The position numbers and the translations under genes are program-made. From the NCBI GenBank assembly GCA_964022365.1, contig CAXHZN010000009.1, forward strand, positions 1-60,688: DNA of 60,688 nt, given 5' to 3'. Below are positions 39,332-49,462 of this stretch, in pieces. The stretch is from CAJXJP01 sp964022365. GTDB lineage: Bacteria > Patescibacteriota > Gracilibacteria > BD1-5 > UBA6164. A model generated the notes under the pieces. That model was given only the letters and a program-made list of their open reading frames with translations. It was not told the DNA's origin and made no database searches. Position 1 is the first letter of the stretch; each line of letters begins with the position of its first letter.

Positions 39332-40529
39332 ACCATTTCCGTTCTGTGAGAAATTGGTCTGGAATTTCTGCATCAAAATCATGAGCTATATCAAATTCTT
39401 CGGCTTTATAATGAACCGTAGCGAGAGTTACGTCATCAAATTGTGCATGTTTATATCACATAAATTTAGATAATTCTATCGTAATGTTATTAAATACACT
39501 ACGAGAAGATTTATAATTTTTATTTGGAAGATTCGGAGCCTTTTCAATCGCTTCGACTAATCTATCTTCTCAAAACATTTGTTCATTCCCATTTTTTGCT
39601 GGTTGATTTATTGCTTCTGTAATACCATCAGAATATAAAACTATAATATCATTTTCTTCGAATTGAATTTCTTTTTCTTTTAATAATTTTGAACAATCTT
39701 TAATCATACCAAGAGCGACTCAACCAGATTTAATTCTATAACATTTTTTTTGTTTATGTTTATAAATCATTAAATATTCGTGCCCGGCTCAAGTCATAAA
39801 CAATCTTTTTTCTTTTTCATCCCAACGAACCATAAGTAAACTCATAAGTAAATTTGCTTTTACTCTCGGTTTTAAAATTTCATTTGTTTTTGCGAGTATT
39901 GTATGTCCGTGTTTAAATACTTTTGCAAAACCACTAATGAGCGCATTTACCATAATCATGATAAATCATGCTCAAACTCAGTGACCAGTTGCATCTCACA
40001 CATAAATATAATAATTATCTTCCACCTGAATAATATCAAAAGAATCTCAACCAATTTCTCATGCCGGTTTTGACTGCATGATTATATCTAAAGAGGGAAC
40101 TTTTGTTAATTTTTTTGTTAACATTTTTCCTTGAATTTCTTTTCAAAGATCCACTTCTGATCTAATTTCTTTTCAGTGTAAAAATTCAGATTTAATATTT
40201 TTAAGTGTATTGAGAGTTTTTCAGAAAAATTTTAATACAAAATTTAAATTTGGATTCCAAGATTTTTTAAATTGAATATCATTATTTTTAAATTCTCATA
40301 AATAAAATTTCTTAATAGTTGTTTCAAGATTTTTTATAGGTTCATAAAAAAACTTATTAATTGCAGCCATTAATACGAGAAATTCTATAACTACAATTGT
40401 AGCCAAAATCATATACATTGTTGTAGTATTTACTCTGAGAATATCTTCTCAAAATAGGAAAAATAATAATATATTTCCTATAAGTACGAGTATAACAATA
40501 GTTTGAAAAAGTGTGTAAAATGGATTCAT
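39330..40529 (-). CDS. Membrane-anchored SpoIIE/RsbU-type PP2C phosphatase (1)
   Basis: The 399 aa protein has two N-terminal membrane helices (about residues 7-27 and 37-58), a linker helix (KEIQGKMLTKKLTKVPSLDI) and a PPM/SpoIIE serine phosphatase domain: PAGEIGGDSFDIIQVED, YVGDATGHGVGAGFIMIMV, MTGAGHEYLMIY, VLYSDGITEAIN and FDDVTLATVHY. The metal-binding Asp residues are in GGDSFD, GDATGH and SDG. RsbU-type phosphatases dephosphorylate anti-sigma antagonists; no such partner is seen here. It is divergent from ftsA. A single CGG codon is near the C-terminus. Confidence 0.9.
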
Positions 40530-40644
40530 AATTCTGATATTTATAATATTAGGACATATCTTTATATTAAAATATCATAGTTTTACAATTAATGCAAAAG
40601 ATATGATTTATTTTACTGTTTTTAACATAATAAAATAACTTAGT

Positions 40645-40672
40645 TTGAATTTAGCCACTTGGTCAATATAAT
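40645..40672 (+). promoter_or_regulatory. Promoter of ftsA
   Basis: TTGAAT (40645-40650), 16 bp spacer, perfect TATAAT (40667-40672), about 100 bp upstream of ftsA. The rest of 40530-40773 holds no gene. Confidence 0.6.
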
Positions 40673-40773
40673 CTTATATATAGTAAAAGTTTTTCAAAAG
40701 ACGTTTTGCTTATTTTAAAGGAAAAGAACTGTACACAAAAATAGAACATATAATTTAATTAAGATTTAAAATA

Positions 40774-42009
40774 ATGTGAGTTTCTAATGTAATAACAACC
40801 ATAGATATCTGAAGTTCAAAAATTAGAACAATAATAGGGTATTTTGATAATGAGTCACAAGATGATTTTCACATATTAGGGGTAGGTATTTCTGATTCAA
40901 ATGCAATCAGAAAATGAAATATCCTTGATATGGAAGAATTTAAAAACAATCTAGATAAATCTCTAGAAGAAGCAGAAAAAATGTCAGGAGAAGAAGTCGC
41001 ATGAGCATTTATTTCATTTAATTCATCTTCATATGAAGTAATTAAAAATAAATGAGTGATTGCAGTATCAGGATGAGAAATATCAGAAGATGATATTGAT
41101 AGAGCTCTTGATATGGCTAAAAACTGAGTAGATTTACCAAATAGAGAAATATTAAAAGTTATTCCTGAAAATTTTATTGTAGATTTAGAACATTGAGTTA
41201 AAAACCCAATTGGAATGAATGCAAGAAAATTAGAAGTTGAAGCAAATATTTTTTCAATGAATCTCAATATTCTCAACAATATTAAAAAAGCTGTAAGTGA
41301 TATCGGTATAGAAATTTTTGACATCTATCCAAATCTACTTTCTGCACCAGAAGCAATTTTATCAAAAAGACAAAAAGAACTTTGAGTTGTTTGTGTAGAT
41401 ATTTGAGCTGCTACAACTGGTATAACTGTTTATGAAGAGGGAAGTTTAAAATATTCTGGAGTTATTCCAATGTGAGGTGATAACGTCACAAATGATATTG
41501 CCTTAGGATTAAGAACATCTACAACGGTTGCAGAAAAACTCAAATTAGAATATGCAGAACTAGATTTAGAAAATAAAGATGGATTTTCTGATAGAAAGAT
41601 TGATCTATCAAATCTATGAATCTGAGAAGAATGAGAACTTTCTATTGAATATCTATCAAAAATAGTAACCGCACGTTATGATGAAATATTTGAATATATT
41701 CGTCATGATTTGAAAAAAATATGAAGAGATGGAATGTTACCAGAATGAGCTGTTTGTGTTTGAGGGGCTACAAAAATAAAAGGTTTTGTAGAGTTTGGTA
41801 AAAAATCAATTAAACTACCAGTTTTTATTGGATTACCTGCATCAACAGATGACTTTGCAGATGCATCAATTTCAGATCCAGTATTTGCTAGTGTGATAGG
41901 AACTATGATTTTATCGAACAAATATTCAAATCCTGGAAAAATGTTTTCATTTAATATTGGTGGATTTTTCTCATCAATTGTTGAAACATTTAAAAAACTA
42001 TTACCATAA
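40774..42009 (+). CDS. ftsA: Cell division protein FtsA
   Basis: FtsA (411 aa) is the actin-like protein that tethers FtsZ to the membrane. The first phosphate loop TIDIGSSKIRT (Gly by TGA), the SHS2 insert (KVIPENFIVDLEHGVKNPIG with GMNARKLEVE), the second loop VVCVDIGAATTG and GAVCVGGATKIKGFVEF are present. A C-terminal hydrophobic/aromatic segment (FNIGGFFSSIVETFKKLLP) probably is the amphipathic membrane anchor. The second codon is TGA (ATG TGA). It is directly followed by ftsZ, 35 bp downstream. Confidence 0.93.
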
Positions 42010-42044
42010 AAAAATAAAAAATTACATCATTACTTACTAATATC

Positions 42045-43262
42045 ATGTCTATGAGAGAAGATAAACTAAGAAATTTATTATCAGGTTCTGGATCATCTGA
42101 AGAATCTAAAGGTCCTGAAGAAGTACATATTGGTCACTCAATTTCACCAGTTGCAAAAATTAAAGTTGTATGAGTAGGTGGAGGATGAAACAATGCGGTA
42201 AACAGAATGATCGAATGAGGTCTTGCTGGTGTTGAATTTATTTCAATCAATACAGATGCACAAGCTTTATTTAGCTCACTAGCTCCAACAAAATTAAATA
42301 TTGGTAAAATTATTACTGGTGGTTTAGGTGCAGGATCAGATCCAGAAACTGGGAAAAAAGCAGCAGAAGAATCAAGAGAAGAATTAAAAACTGCATTAGA
42401 ATGAGCAGATATGGTATTTGTTACTTGTGGTCTTGGTGGTGGTACTGGTACAGGTGCAGCTCCAATTGTTGCTGAAGTAGCAAAAGAATTAGGAGCACTT
42501 ACTGTTGGTGTTGTTACAAAACCATTTTCATTTGAAGGTCAAAATAGACTCGGAAAAGCTATTGATGGATATGAAGATTTAAAAGAAAAAGTTGATACAC
42601 TTATCACTATTCCTAATGATAAAATTTTATCTATTATCGATAAAAAAACTCCTCTACTTGATGCATTTTCAATTGTTGATGAAGTATTAAATCAAGGTGT
42701 TCAAGGTATTTCAGATCTTATTACTCAACCTGGTATGATTAATGTCGATTTTGCCGATGTAAGATCAGTTATGAGAAATGCAGGTTCTGCACTTATGGGT
42801 ATTGGATATGGTTCTGGTGAAAACAGAGCAGTAGAAGCTGCAAGAGCTGCTATTGATTCTCCATTATTAGAATTATCTATTGCTGGAGCTAAAGGTCTTT
42901 TATTCAACATCACAGGTGGCACAGATCTATCAATGTTTGAAGTTGATGAAGCTGCTAAAATAATTACTGAGTCAGTTGATACTGATGCAAATATTATCTT
43001 TGGTGCGACTATTAATGAAGATTATAATGGTGAATTAAAAATCACTGTTTGTGCTACTGGTTTTGATGAAGTATCAAATGCAACATTTCAAGATACAAAA
43101 AGAACTCAAGAATCTCCATCAATGAATCCATTTGGAAGAAGAGCTGTAAATGACTCTAGAGTTATTCCTTCAACTCAACAAAATCAAACTCCATCAAATA
43201 ATTCAAATAATAATTCAGGTGACGACTTAGATGTACCTGCATTCTTAAGAAAAAAAATGTAA
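42045..43262 (+). CDS. ftsZ: Cell division protein FtsZ
   Basis: FtsZ (405 aa) is the tubulin-like GTPase of the division ring. KVVGVGGGGNNAVNRMI (glycines partly by TGA), the tubulin signature GGGTGTG (131-137), the T7 loop NVDFADV and the conserved C-terminal peptide DDLDVPAFLRKK for FtsA binding are clear. The N-terminus is extended by about 35 residues compared with E. coli. TGA occurs only in the first 130 codons; the remaining 280 codons use only GGN. The partner ftsA is just upstream. Confidence 0.97.
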
Positions 43263-43272
43263 TATTATTTTT

Positions 43273-43305
43273 AATTCCCAGGAAATATTTCCTGGGAATT
43301 TTTTG
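43273..43305 (+). terminator. Terminator of ftsA-ftsZ
   Basis: AATTCCCAGGAAA and TTTCCTGGGAATT, followed by a T run. Confidence 0.88.
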
Positions 43306-43330
43306 TATCTTTTTATTTAGAAAAAATTAC

Positions 43331-43358
43331 TTGCAATAATTTTATTTTCTTATAAAAT
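43331..43358 (+). promoter_or_regulatory. Promoter of nusA
   Basis: TTGCAA (43331-43336), 16 bp spacer, TAAAAT (43353-43358). Confidence 0.5.
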
Positions 43359-43377
43359 TGTATTGTAAACGTTTGAG

Positions 43378-43410
43378 AAAACGAGGATTTGTGTGAGCAA
43401 ATTCTCGTTT
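43378..43410 (+). promoter_or_regulatory. Hairpin in the nusA leader
   Basis: AAACGAGgATTTG (43378-43390) pairs with CAAATTCTCGTTT (43398-43410), followed by TGTTTTAAAA. It lies between the promoter and nusA and may be a pause or weak attenuation site that NusA itself could act on. Confidence 0.5.
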
Positions 43411-43436
43411 TGTTTTAAAAAATAAAAAATAAAAAT

Positions 43437-44501
43437 ATGTTAGATCTAAAACAAATAAAACAAGCTGTAGACTTAATTTCAGCTGAGAAAAAAATTCCAA
43501 AAGAAAAATTAATCGAAATTATTGAAGCTGCAATTAAAACAGCATATAAAAAAGATTTCGGAGCAAAAGATGAAGAAGTAATTGTAAAATTAGATTTTGA
43601 AACAAATGAAATCGAAATCTCGATCGAAAAAACTTTAGTAAAAGAAGTTACAAACTCAGCTCTTGAAATTTCATTTGAAGAACTTGGTGAAGACGCTGAA
43701 GGATTTGAAGAAGGTGACACAATCGAACTTGATGTAACTGATGAAGTTATGAGTGAAGATGCTGCTGATTCATTTGGGAGAATTGCTTCTCAAGCTGCAA
43801 GACAAGTTATTATCCAAAAAATTGGTGATAGTGAAAAAGAAAAAATTTATGAATTATTTGATGGAAAAGAAGGTCAAGTAATTAACATGAAAATTGATAT
43901 GGTTGAAAGTGGAAAAGTTTTATTTGAATACCAAGGATATCAAGTAGTTTTACCTAAATCTGAACAAGTTTCTAGAGATGAATATGCAGCTGGAGGAAGA
44001 TTTTTTATCTACGTAGCTGAAGTTTCAAAAAATGAAACTGGTGCTCCAAGAGTAGTATTATCAAGAAAAAGAGCTGAAGCAATTCCTGCAATTTTTGCGG
44101 AATTTGTTCCTGAAATATCAGAAGGAATTATTACTATTGATAAAGTGGTAAGACAAGCTGGTATTAAAACAAAAATGTTAGTTTCTTCTACTTTTGAAGA
44201 AATTGATGCTGTTGGTACACTTATCGGGCAAAAAGGGATGAGAGTAAAATCACTTATGGAAGAAATTGGAGGTGAAAAAGTTGATATTATTCCAAATTCT
44301 GGAGATATGGCTGAAGTTATTAAAAAATCACTTTCTCCTGCAGAAGTAATCAAAGTAGAAGTTGATGATGAAGAAGAATCTGCTATTGCATATATTCTCC
44401 CTTCGGAAAGAGCTAAAGCTGTTGGTAAAAATGGTCTAAATGTTCATTTAGCTTCTAGTTTAACAGGATATAAAATTTCAATTGAAAATATAGAAGACTA
44501 A
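43437..44501 (+). CDS. nusA: Transcription elongation factor NusA
   Basis: NusA (354 aa) binds RNA polymerase and RNA, affecting pausing and termination. The N-terminal RNAP-binding domain (MLDLKQIKQAVDLISAEKKI ... AIKTAYKKDFG), the S1 domain (GKEGQVINMKIDMVESGKVL), and KH1/KH2 (RVVLSRKRAEAIPAIFAEFVPEI, LIGQKGMRVKSLMEEIGGEK, LPSERAKAVGKNGLNVHLAS) are all there; no acidic C-terminal repeats. No TGA codons occur although it has many Gly. It is monocistronic, with a hairpin in its leader and a terminator behind. Confidence 0.97.
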   Translation: MLDLKQIKQAVDLISAEKKIPKEKLIEIIEAAIKTAYKKDFGAKDEEVIVKLDFETNEIEISIEKTLVKEVTNSALEISFEELGEDAEGFEEGDTIELDVTDEVMSEDAADSFGRIASQAARQVIIQKIGDSEKEKIYELFDGKEGQVINMKIDMVESGKVLFEYQGYQVVLPKSEQVSRDEYAAGGRFFIYVAEVSKNETGAPRVVLSRKRAEAIPAIFAEFVPEISEGIITIDKVVRQAGIKTKMLVSSTFEEIDAVGTLIGQKGMRVKSLMEEIGGEKVDIIPNSGDMAEVIKKSLSPAEVIKVEVDDEEESAIAYILPSERAKAVGKNGLNVHLASSLTGYKISIENIED

Positions 44502-44509
44502 AAAAATAA

Positions 44510-44538
44510 AAAACTGAAAAATTATTTTCAGTTTTTTT
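44510..44538 (+). terminator. Terminator of nusA
   Basis: AAACTGAAAA and TTTTCAGTTT around ATTA, followed by T8. Confidence 0.85.
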
Positions 44539-44586
44539 TATTTATACTATAATAAGGTTAGAATTATTTATTTAAAGAATGAAAAT

Positions 44587-45036
44587 ATGAAAGTATTATT
44601 TTTAGAAAATGTTTTACATGTTGCAAAAAAATGAGAAATTAAAGAAGTAAAACCTGGATATGCAATGAATATGTTATTTCCAAAAAAGCATGCAGTCGAA
44701 TTAACACCTGAAATTGAAAAAAAATATAATGATAAATTAAAAAAAGATGATGCTCATAGAAGGGAACTTTTAGAAAATAGACATAATTTATCAGAAGTAC
44801 TCAATGGGCAAAAATTCGAGTTTACTTTAAAAACGGGGGTAAATAACAAAGTATACTGAGCAATTTGAGAAAAAGATGTTATCCAAGCAGTAAAAAGAAA
44901 ATGTAAAATTGCATTAACAAAAAAACATATTTTATTTAACTCAGGTCATTTAAAATCATTGGGAGATCACAATGTTCATATAAAATTGTGAAAAGATGCT
45001 CAAGCAAAAATTATTGTTAGTATTAAACCAGAATAA
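44587..45036 (+). CDS. rplI: Ribosomal protein bL9
   Basis: bL9 (149 aa) has the N-terminal RNA-binding domain MKVLFLENVLHVAKKGEIKE with VKPGYAMNMLFPKKHA, the long central helix (EIEKKYNDKLKKDDAHRREL) and a C-terminal domain KVYGAIGEKDVIQAVKRK. Unlike the other ribosomal genes here it uses TGA for Gly (codons 17, 90, 93 and 137). Some CPR lineages lack bL9, so its presence is informative. ruvX follows two bases after its stop. Confidence 0.93.
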
Positions 45037-45038
45037 TC

Positions 45039-45419
45039 ATGTATTTAGCAATAGATCTATGAGATAAAAGATGTGGAATTGCTTCTCAAGTCGCTGGAAT
45101 AGTTTTTCCGAAAGAAATAGTATTGCGTCCAAAACTCATACAAACAATTAAAAAATATATTCAAAAAGATAATATTAGCGTTATTGTTGTATGACTTCCA
45201 TATGATTTATATGGGAAAAACACAAAACAACTTGATAAAACAAAACGTTTTATCGAAAAATTACAACAAGATTTTCCAGATATATTAGTCGAATGATGTG
45301 ATGAAAGATTTACAAGTTTCGAAGCTGACCAGATTTGAGCTCAAATCTGAGAAAAAGAAAAAAGAGATGATGTAGCTGCTGCACTTATTTTAGAAACATA
45401 TTTAGAACAAAAAAAATAG
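45039..45419 (+). CDS. ruvX: RuvX/YqgF-family Holliday junction resolvase-like protein
   Basis: The 126 aa RNase H-fold protein starts MYLAIDLGDKRCGIASQVAG, followed by IVVGLPYDLYGKNTKQ, DERFTSF and a C-terminal KRDDVAAALILETYL, all typical of YqgF, which processes 16S rRNA ends and was also proposed as a resolvase. Catalytic acidic residues (Asp in AIDLG, Glu in DERFTS, Asp in RDDVAA) are conserved. It ends with TAG, rare in this window. The start is two bases after the rplI stop; both form one unit. Confidence 0.92.
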
Positions 45420-45443
45420 ATTTCAATTGAAATCTATTTTTTT
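45411..45443. terminator. Bidirectional terminator between ruvX and the antiporter gene
   Basis: Palindrome AAAAAATAGATTTCAA / TTGAAATCTATTTTTT; the ruvX stop and the antiporter stop lie at its two feet. Confidence 0.85.
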
Positions 45444-46377
45444 ATAAAACGGTATTCACTAAATATCAGATATAAACAATATATGCACATACTAAAATTG
45501 CTCATTCTTTTCTCTCAAGCATATTCCTAGCAAATGTGAAAGCAAATAAAAATACTAATATACTTGCTAAAATATTTACTCATAGATCTATACTTATACC
45601 TTCATATCCAGGAAGTGGTGAAATAAATCCAGTCACACCTAAAATCCATAAAGTATTAAATATATTTGAACCAACCACTGAACCAACTGCAATATCTGTT
45701 TGCTTTTTAAGTGCAGCGACAACTCAAACAGCTAATTCTGGAAGGGAAGTCCCAATAGCCACAATCGTTACTCCAATAAATGCTTCTGGTAATCAAAATT
45801 GAGTTGCAATAGAAACCGCACTATCAACAATCATTTTTCCTCAACCAATTAATCCAGCAAATCATAACAGGATATAAATAGTTGATTTGAGATTTGATAA
45901 TAAAACAATTTCCTCTTCTGATTGATTTTCTTCAATATTTTTAGAAATTTTAAATGTATAAAATAAAAATCCTACGAAAAATACTGATAAAATCCCTGCA
46001 TCAAATCTAGAAATAGTTCCATCTAATAAAATTCACATTAACAATGCAGCAACAAATATTAAAAATGGAATTTCCTTTTTTATAGTTGATTGAGGAAAAG
46101 CAACCGGAGAAATTAAAGCAGTAACTCATAGAATCAGTAAAATATTTGAAATATTACTTCCAACAATATTTGAAACGGCCAGAGCTGTATTTCCAGATAT
46201 AGCAGATATAATATTAATAACTAATTCTGGTGCACTTGAACCAAATGCTACAATTGTTAATCAAATTACAAGCGCTGAAATTCCAAATTTTTTTGCGATA
46301 CTACTTGCTCATTCTACGAGTAAATCAGATCATTTTATTAAAAAAATGAATCAAAATATTAAAATAATATAATCCAT
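45442..46377 (-). CDS. Ca2+/Na+:cation antiporter (CaCA family)
   Basis: The 311 aa protein has about ten hydrophobic helices and the two inverted alpha repeats of CaCA exchangers: GLTIVAFGSSAPELVINI ... NIVGSNISNILLILG and GVTIVAIGTSLPELAVGV ... SVVGSNIFNTLWILG. The conserved acidic Glu in SAPEL and LPEL and the Asn in GSN are the ion ligands. It is YrbG/NCX-like and probably expels Ca2+. Several Gly are TGA. It is divergent from the 46520 surface protein gene. Confidence 0.92.
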
Positions 46378-46456
46378 AAAATCTTTATTTTATATAAATA
46401 ATTGGCATTATTATAAGCAAATTATATATATTACAAGAATTTAGTTGTTAAAATTT

Positions 46457-46485
46457 TTGACATGAAAATAAAAGTATGATGTAAT
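46457..46485 (+). promoter_or_regulatory. Promoter of the 46520 gene
   Basis: Perfect TTGACA (46457-46462), 17 bp spacer, TGTAAT (46480-46485). Confidence 0.6.
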
Positions 46486-46519
46486 AAGTGTGTAATCTTA
46501 ATTAGATAATTTTATTAAT

Positions 46520-47344
46520 ATGAAATTCTTAAAAGTTTTGTCTGTTGTTGGCCTTTTATTTTTTGTTACTAATACTGCACATTCTGCAAATATTGATACG
46601 GTAAACGTATTAAATTCACATGAGCTTGATGTAGCATTTTCAGACGATGTAATTTTTTGAGATGAAACTCAATGAGATGTAAAAATCTTAAAAGATATCA
46701 TTGTATCATTTGCAACAAGAGATGCAGTTGATCACTATAAAGTAGTTTTAACTCTCGAAGAAGATTTAGATATCTTAACAAATTATAATCTCCTAAGTAT
46801 ATATGGAGCTGATGGTAATATTGATTTCAAGACAACAAAATATTTAAATGAAGTAGAAGTAGAAAACTCTTTTACTCCAGAAAATCAAGGTATCACAAAA
46901 ATAATGACTTTAGATGAAAGAACTCTCGAAGTATATTTTAAATATCCTGTAGAAGATACAGATTTTGAATTTAAATTATTTTCTGAAAATTTTGTAGATC
47001 AAATTGGAAAAAATACTGATAATTCATTAAAACTTCATCTAGAAAAATCAGTTGAAGAAAACTCTCAATATATGCTTATGGTTTTAAATTTAAAAGATGA
47101 AACTGGTGCAAATATTTCATTAAGTGAAGATTTATATAACTTTCAAACTCTTGATTCTATTGAAGTAGTAAAGGAAGATGCTCCAATTATCGATGATAAT
47201 GGAGAAAAAGTTCAAGAAATTGAAGAAGTAGCTTTAAATGCTGCCGAAACACCAGATACTGGTGCTGAAACATGGGTTCTTGTTGCACTCACTCTGATGG
47301 TAAATGCTGGATTATTTATAAGAAAAAAAATGAAAACTGCATAA
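46520..47344 (+). CDS. Exported protein with sortase-type C-terminal anchor signal (274 aa)
   Basis: A signal peptide (KVLSVVGLLFFVTNTAHSA) is followed by two Ig- or SbsA-like beta modules (VLNSHELDVAFSDDV, MTLDERTLEVYFKYPVED) and a C-terminal tripartite tail: TPDTGAET, a hydrophobic stretch (WVLVALTLMVNAGLFI), then RKKMKTA. The tail has the layout of LPXTG-type sorting signals with a variant motif. Only two TGA codons, both early. No sortase gene is in the window. It is monocistronic. A surface-displayed protein is the likely nature; the ligand is unknown. Confidence 0.75.
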
Positions 47345-47351
47345 TTGTTGT

Positions 47352-47385
47352 AAAAAACTCTCTAATATTTTTAGGGAGTTTTTTT
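47352..47385 (+). terminator. Terminator of the 46520 gene
   Basis: AAACTCTCTAA and TTAGGGAGTTT with a T run. Confidence 0.75.
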
Positions 47386-47438
47386 GAATTTTATAAATAA
47401 TTATGGTACAATTATTGAGTATTATTAATCTAAAAAAT

Positions 47439-48518
47439 ATGAACGAAACAATAGTCCAAGAAAATATACTTAAAGACCAATTATTACAAGTGATGATTGA
47501 TAATGAATGATCAGATATGTATATTACCGTTGGAACATATCCAGCTATAAAAATCTGATGAGAAATAGTAAAAATAGATGATTGAGTTGAAAAATTTACT
47601 CCTGAAATGTCTCAAGATTTTGCTCTCTCTATTATTACACAAGATGAGCTTGCAGTACTTGAGAAAACAAAAAATTATGATTTTTCCTTTTCATATAGTG
47701 GAAGAAGATTCAGAGTAAATATTTCATACCAATTATGAAATTTTATGACTGTTATGAGATTACTTAGTTCAAATATTCCAGATATAGATAATTTAGGATT
47801 AAGTGATATTTATAAAAATGTAACCAAACTTGGACAAGGTTTAGTTTTAGTTACTGGACCAACGGGTTCTTGAAAAACAACTACTTTAGCTGCTATGATC
47901 GATCATATAAATCAAACACAAAATAAACATATTATCACTATTGAAGATCCGATTGAATATGTTCATCCACATAAACAATCGATTATCGAACATAAAGAAA
48001 TCGGGAGAGATGTACCAGATTATGAAACAGCACTCATGTGAGCCATGAGGCAAAATCCTCAAGTGATTTTATTTGGGGAAATGAGAACTAGATGAGAAAT
48101 GGAGTCAGCGCTTCGTCTCGCAGAAACGGGTCACTTAGTTTTTTCAACACTTCATACTCGTAGTGCTCACCAAACAATTACAAGAATCCTTGATAGTTTT
48201 CCAGCAGGTGATAAAGAACAAATCAGATTACAACTGGCAGATTCTCTCGTGGCTGTATTTTCTCAAAGATTATTAGTTACCAGTGACGGAACTGGAGTAA
48301 AAATGGCAAAAGAAATATTGTTTAAAAATCAAGCTATTGCTAATTTGATTCGTGAAAATGATATGCATCAAATCCCGTCAGCTATCCAAACTGGAAGCAG
48401 AGAAGGAATGCAACTGCTCGAACAAGATATCATAGATTATATCAAAACCTGAGTAATCTCTCAAGAAGAATGACTCAAATACGCAAATAATCCAAAATAT
48501 ATAAAAGAAAGTTTATAA
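47439..48518 (+). CDS. pilT: Type IV pilus retraction ATPase, PilT family (copy 2)
   Basis: This second PilT (359 aa) has GSDMYITVGTYPAIKIGGE at the N-terminal domain, Walker A GPTGSGKT (140-147, Gly145 by TGA at 47871-47873), Asp box IEDPIEY, Walker B ILFGEMRTRGEMESALRLAETGH and the His box STLHTRSAHQT. EMRT in place of EMRD is a change at a usually conserved Asp. It is next to the main pilin gene and convergent with it, so is probably the retraction motor of the main system. The two PilT copies (3974 and here) are quite different in sequence. Confidence 0.93.
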
Positions 48519-48524
48519 AAAAAT

Positions 48525-48565
48525 AAAAAGATATTCCTGGGAAATTTCCCGGGAATATCTTTTTA
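48525..48565 (+). terminator. Terminator of pilT copy 2
   Basis: AAAAAGATATTCC-GGGAAA and TTTCCC-GGAATATCTTTTT with one mismatched pair. Confidence 0.85.
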
Positions 48566-48588
48566 TTTTCAATAATTTTTTACACAAA

Positions 48589-48617
48589 AAAAAAGAATTT
48601 CCTAAGAAATTCTTTTT
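48589..48617 (-). terminator. Terminator of the major pilin gene
   Basis: AAAAAGAATTTC-CTAA-GAAATTCTTTTT just beyond the pilin stop. Confidence 0.85.
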
Positions 48618-48623
48618 TGAATA

Positions 48624-49232
48624 CTAGTTACCATAAAGATCTTTTGTTGTATCTGTCATTACAGCTTCATCAGCTAAGGCATTATCAGCAGCACTTGCAC
48701 CACTTTGTGAAATTAATGAAGCAACATCTCCAGTAGAAGCAGTATCGTCAACTTGGATATAGTTCCCAGCGATATATGCTTGAGCATTACCAGCTGAATT
48801 TTTAGTTTGACCCGCTACATTATACCCAGCAAATGAACCAGAAGATACATAGGCAACTAAGTAATCATTTCCATCTGAATCAACAAAATCATCTCCATTT
48901 TGTTTAATAGTTGGGAAATCAATTGTACCTACTTCATAAAAACCATTCGAAGCAGTTGTTGGTAATGTAACCGTTGTACCTGAAACTGTACCAGCTGCCA
49001 TATGACTATCATATGTTGTAGATGAAACAATATCTTTAATTGTGAATGTTCCTTTTGCAGAACCAGCTTCGATTGCTGAAACTAAACTTCTAACATCAGA
49101 AGCAACTTTAGAGTTTTTTGCATCTTGAGAATATCCTGTTAATGAGATAAACGCAACAGTTGCTAGAACAGCAAGAATCGTGATAACTACGATAAGTTCC
49201 ACAAGTGTAAATGCTTTTTTTGTACTTTTCAT
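48624..49232 (-). CDS. pilA: Major type IV pilin
   Basis: The 202 aa prepilin has a short leader MKSTKKA, the FTLVELIVVITILAVLATVAF helix with Glu5, and a Ser/Thr/Gly/Ala-rich globular part (KNSKVASDVRSLVSAIEAG and so on). The residue before Phe1 is Ala rather than Gly. It has no Cys and no TGA, is richer in GC than its neighbours and has a strong promoter with a hairpin in the leader, all fitting a highly expressed main pilus subunit. It is followed by its own terminator. Several other pilin-like genes here look minor. Confidence 0.92.
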   Translation of the reverse strand: MKSTKKAFTLVELIVVITILAVLATVAFISLTGYSQDAKNSKVASDVRSLVSAIEAGSAKGTFTIKDIVSSTTYDSHMAAGTVSGTTVTLPTTASNGFYEVGTIDFPTIKQNGDDFVDSDGNDYLVAYVSSGSFAGYNVAGQTKNSAGNAQAYIAGNYIQVDDTASTGDVASLISQSGASAADNALADEAVMTDTTKDLYGN

Positions 49233-49303
49233 AAATATATAGATTAGAAAATAAATACAAAATAAATTTTAAAATTATGTCTTGTTTTTGTTAAGACACA
49301 GTT

Positions 49304-49332
49304 AGTTTACTGCATTTTAACAAGAAATGCAA
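49304..49332 (-). promoter_or_regulatory. Promoter of the major pilin gene
   Basis: Minus strand TTGCAT (49327-49332), 17 bp spacer, TAAACT (49304-49309). A small stem TGTCTT/AAGACA (about 49280-49300) lies at the start of the leader. Confidence 0.55.
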
Positions 49333-49433
49333 AAAAAAATCTATTTTATTATAGACAAAAAATTAAAAATGATTTTAGTTTATAGACATTGGCAACAATA
49401 AGCAATAATGAGTGAGTTTTTAACATTCACAAA

Positions 49434-49462
49434 AAAACAACTGTGAATTACAGTTGTTTTGC
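49434..49462 (-). terminator. Terminator of the pilB-pilC operon
   Basis: AAAACAACTGT and ACAGTTGTTTT with the pilC stop codon in loop and arm. Confidence 0.8.

Noticed and set aside
40869..41324. Minus-strand frame of 151 codons inside ftsA
   Set aside because: ftsA on the plus strand is certain; this is its shadow, open because reversed TCA is common.
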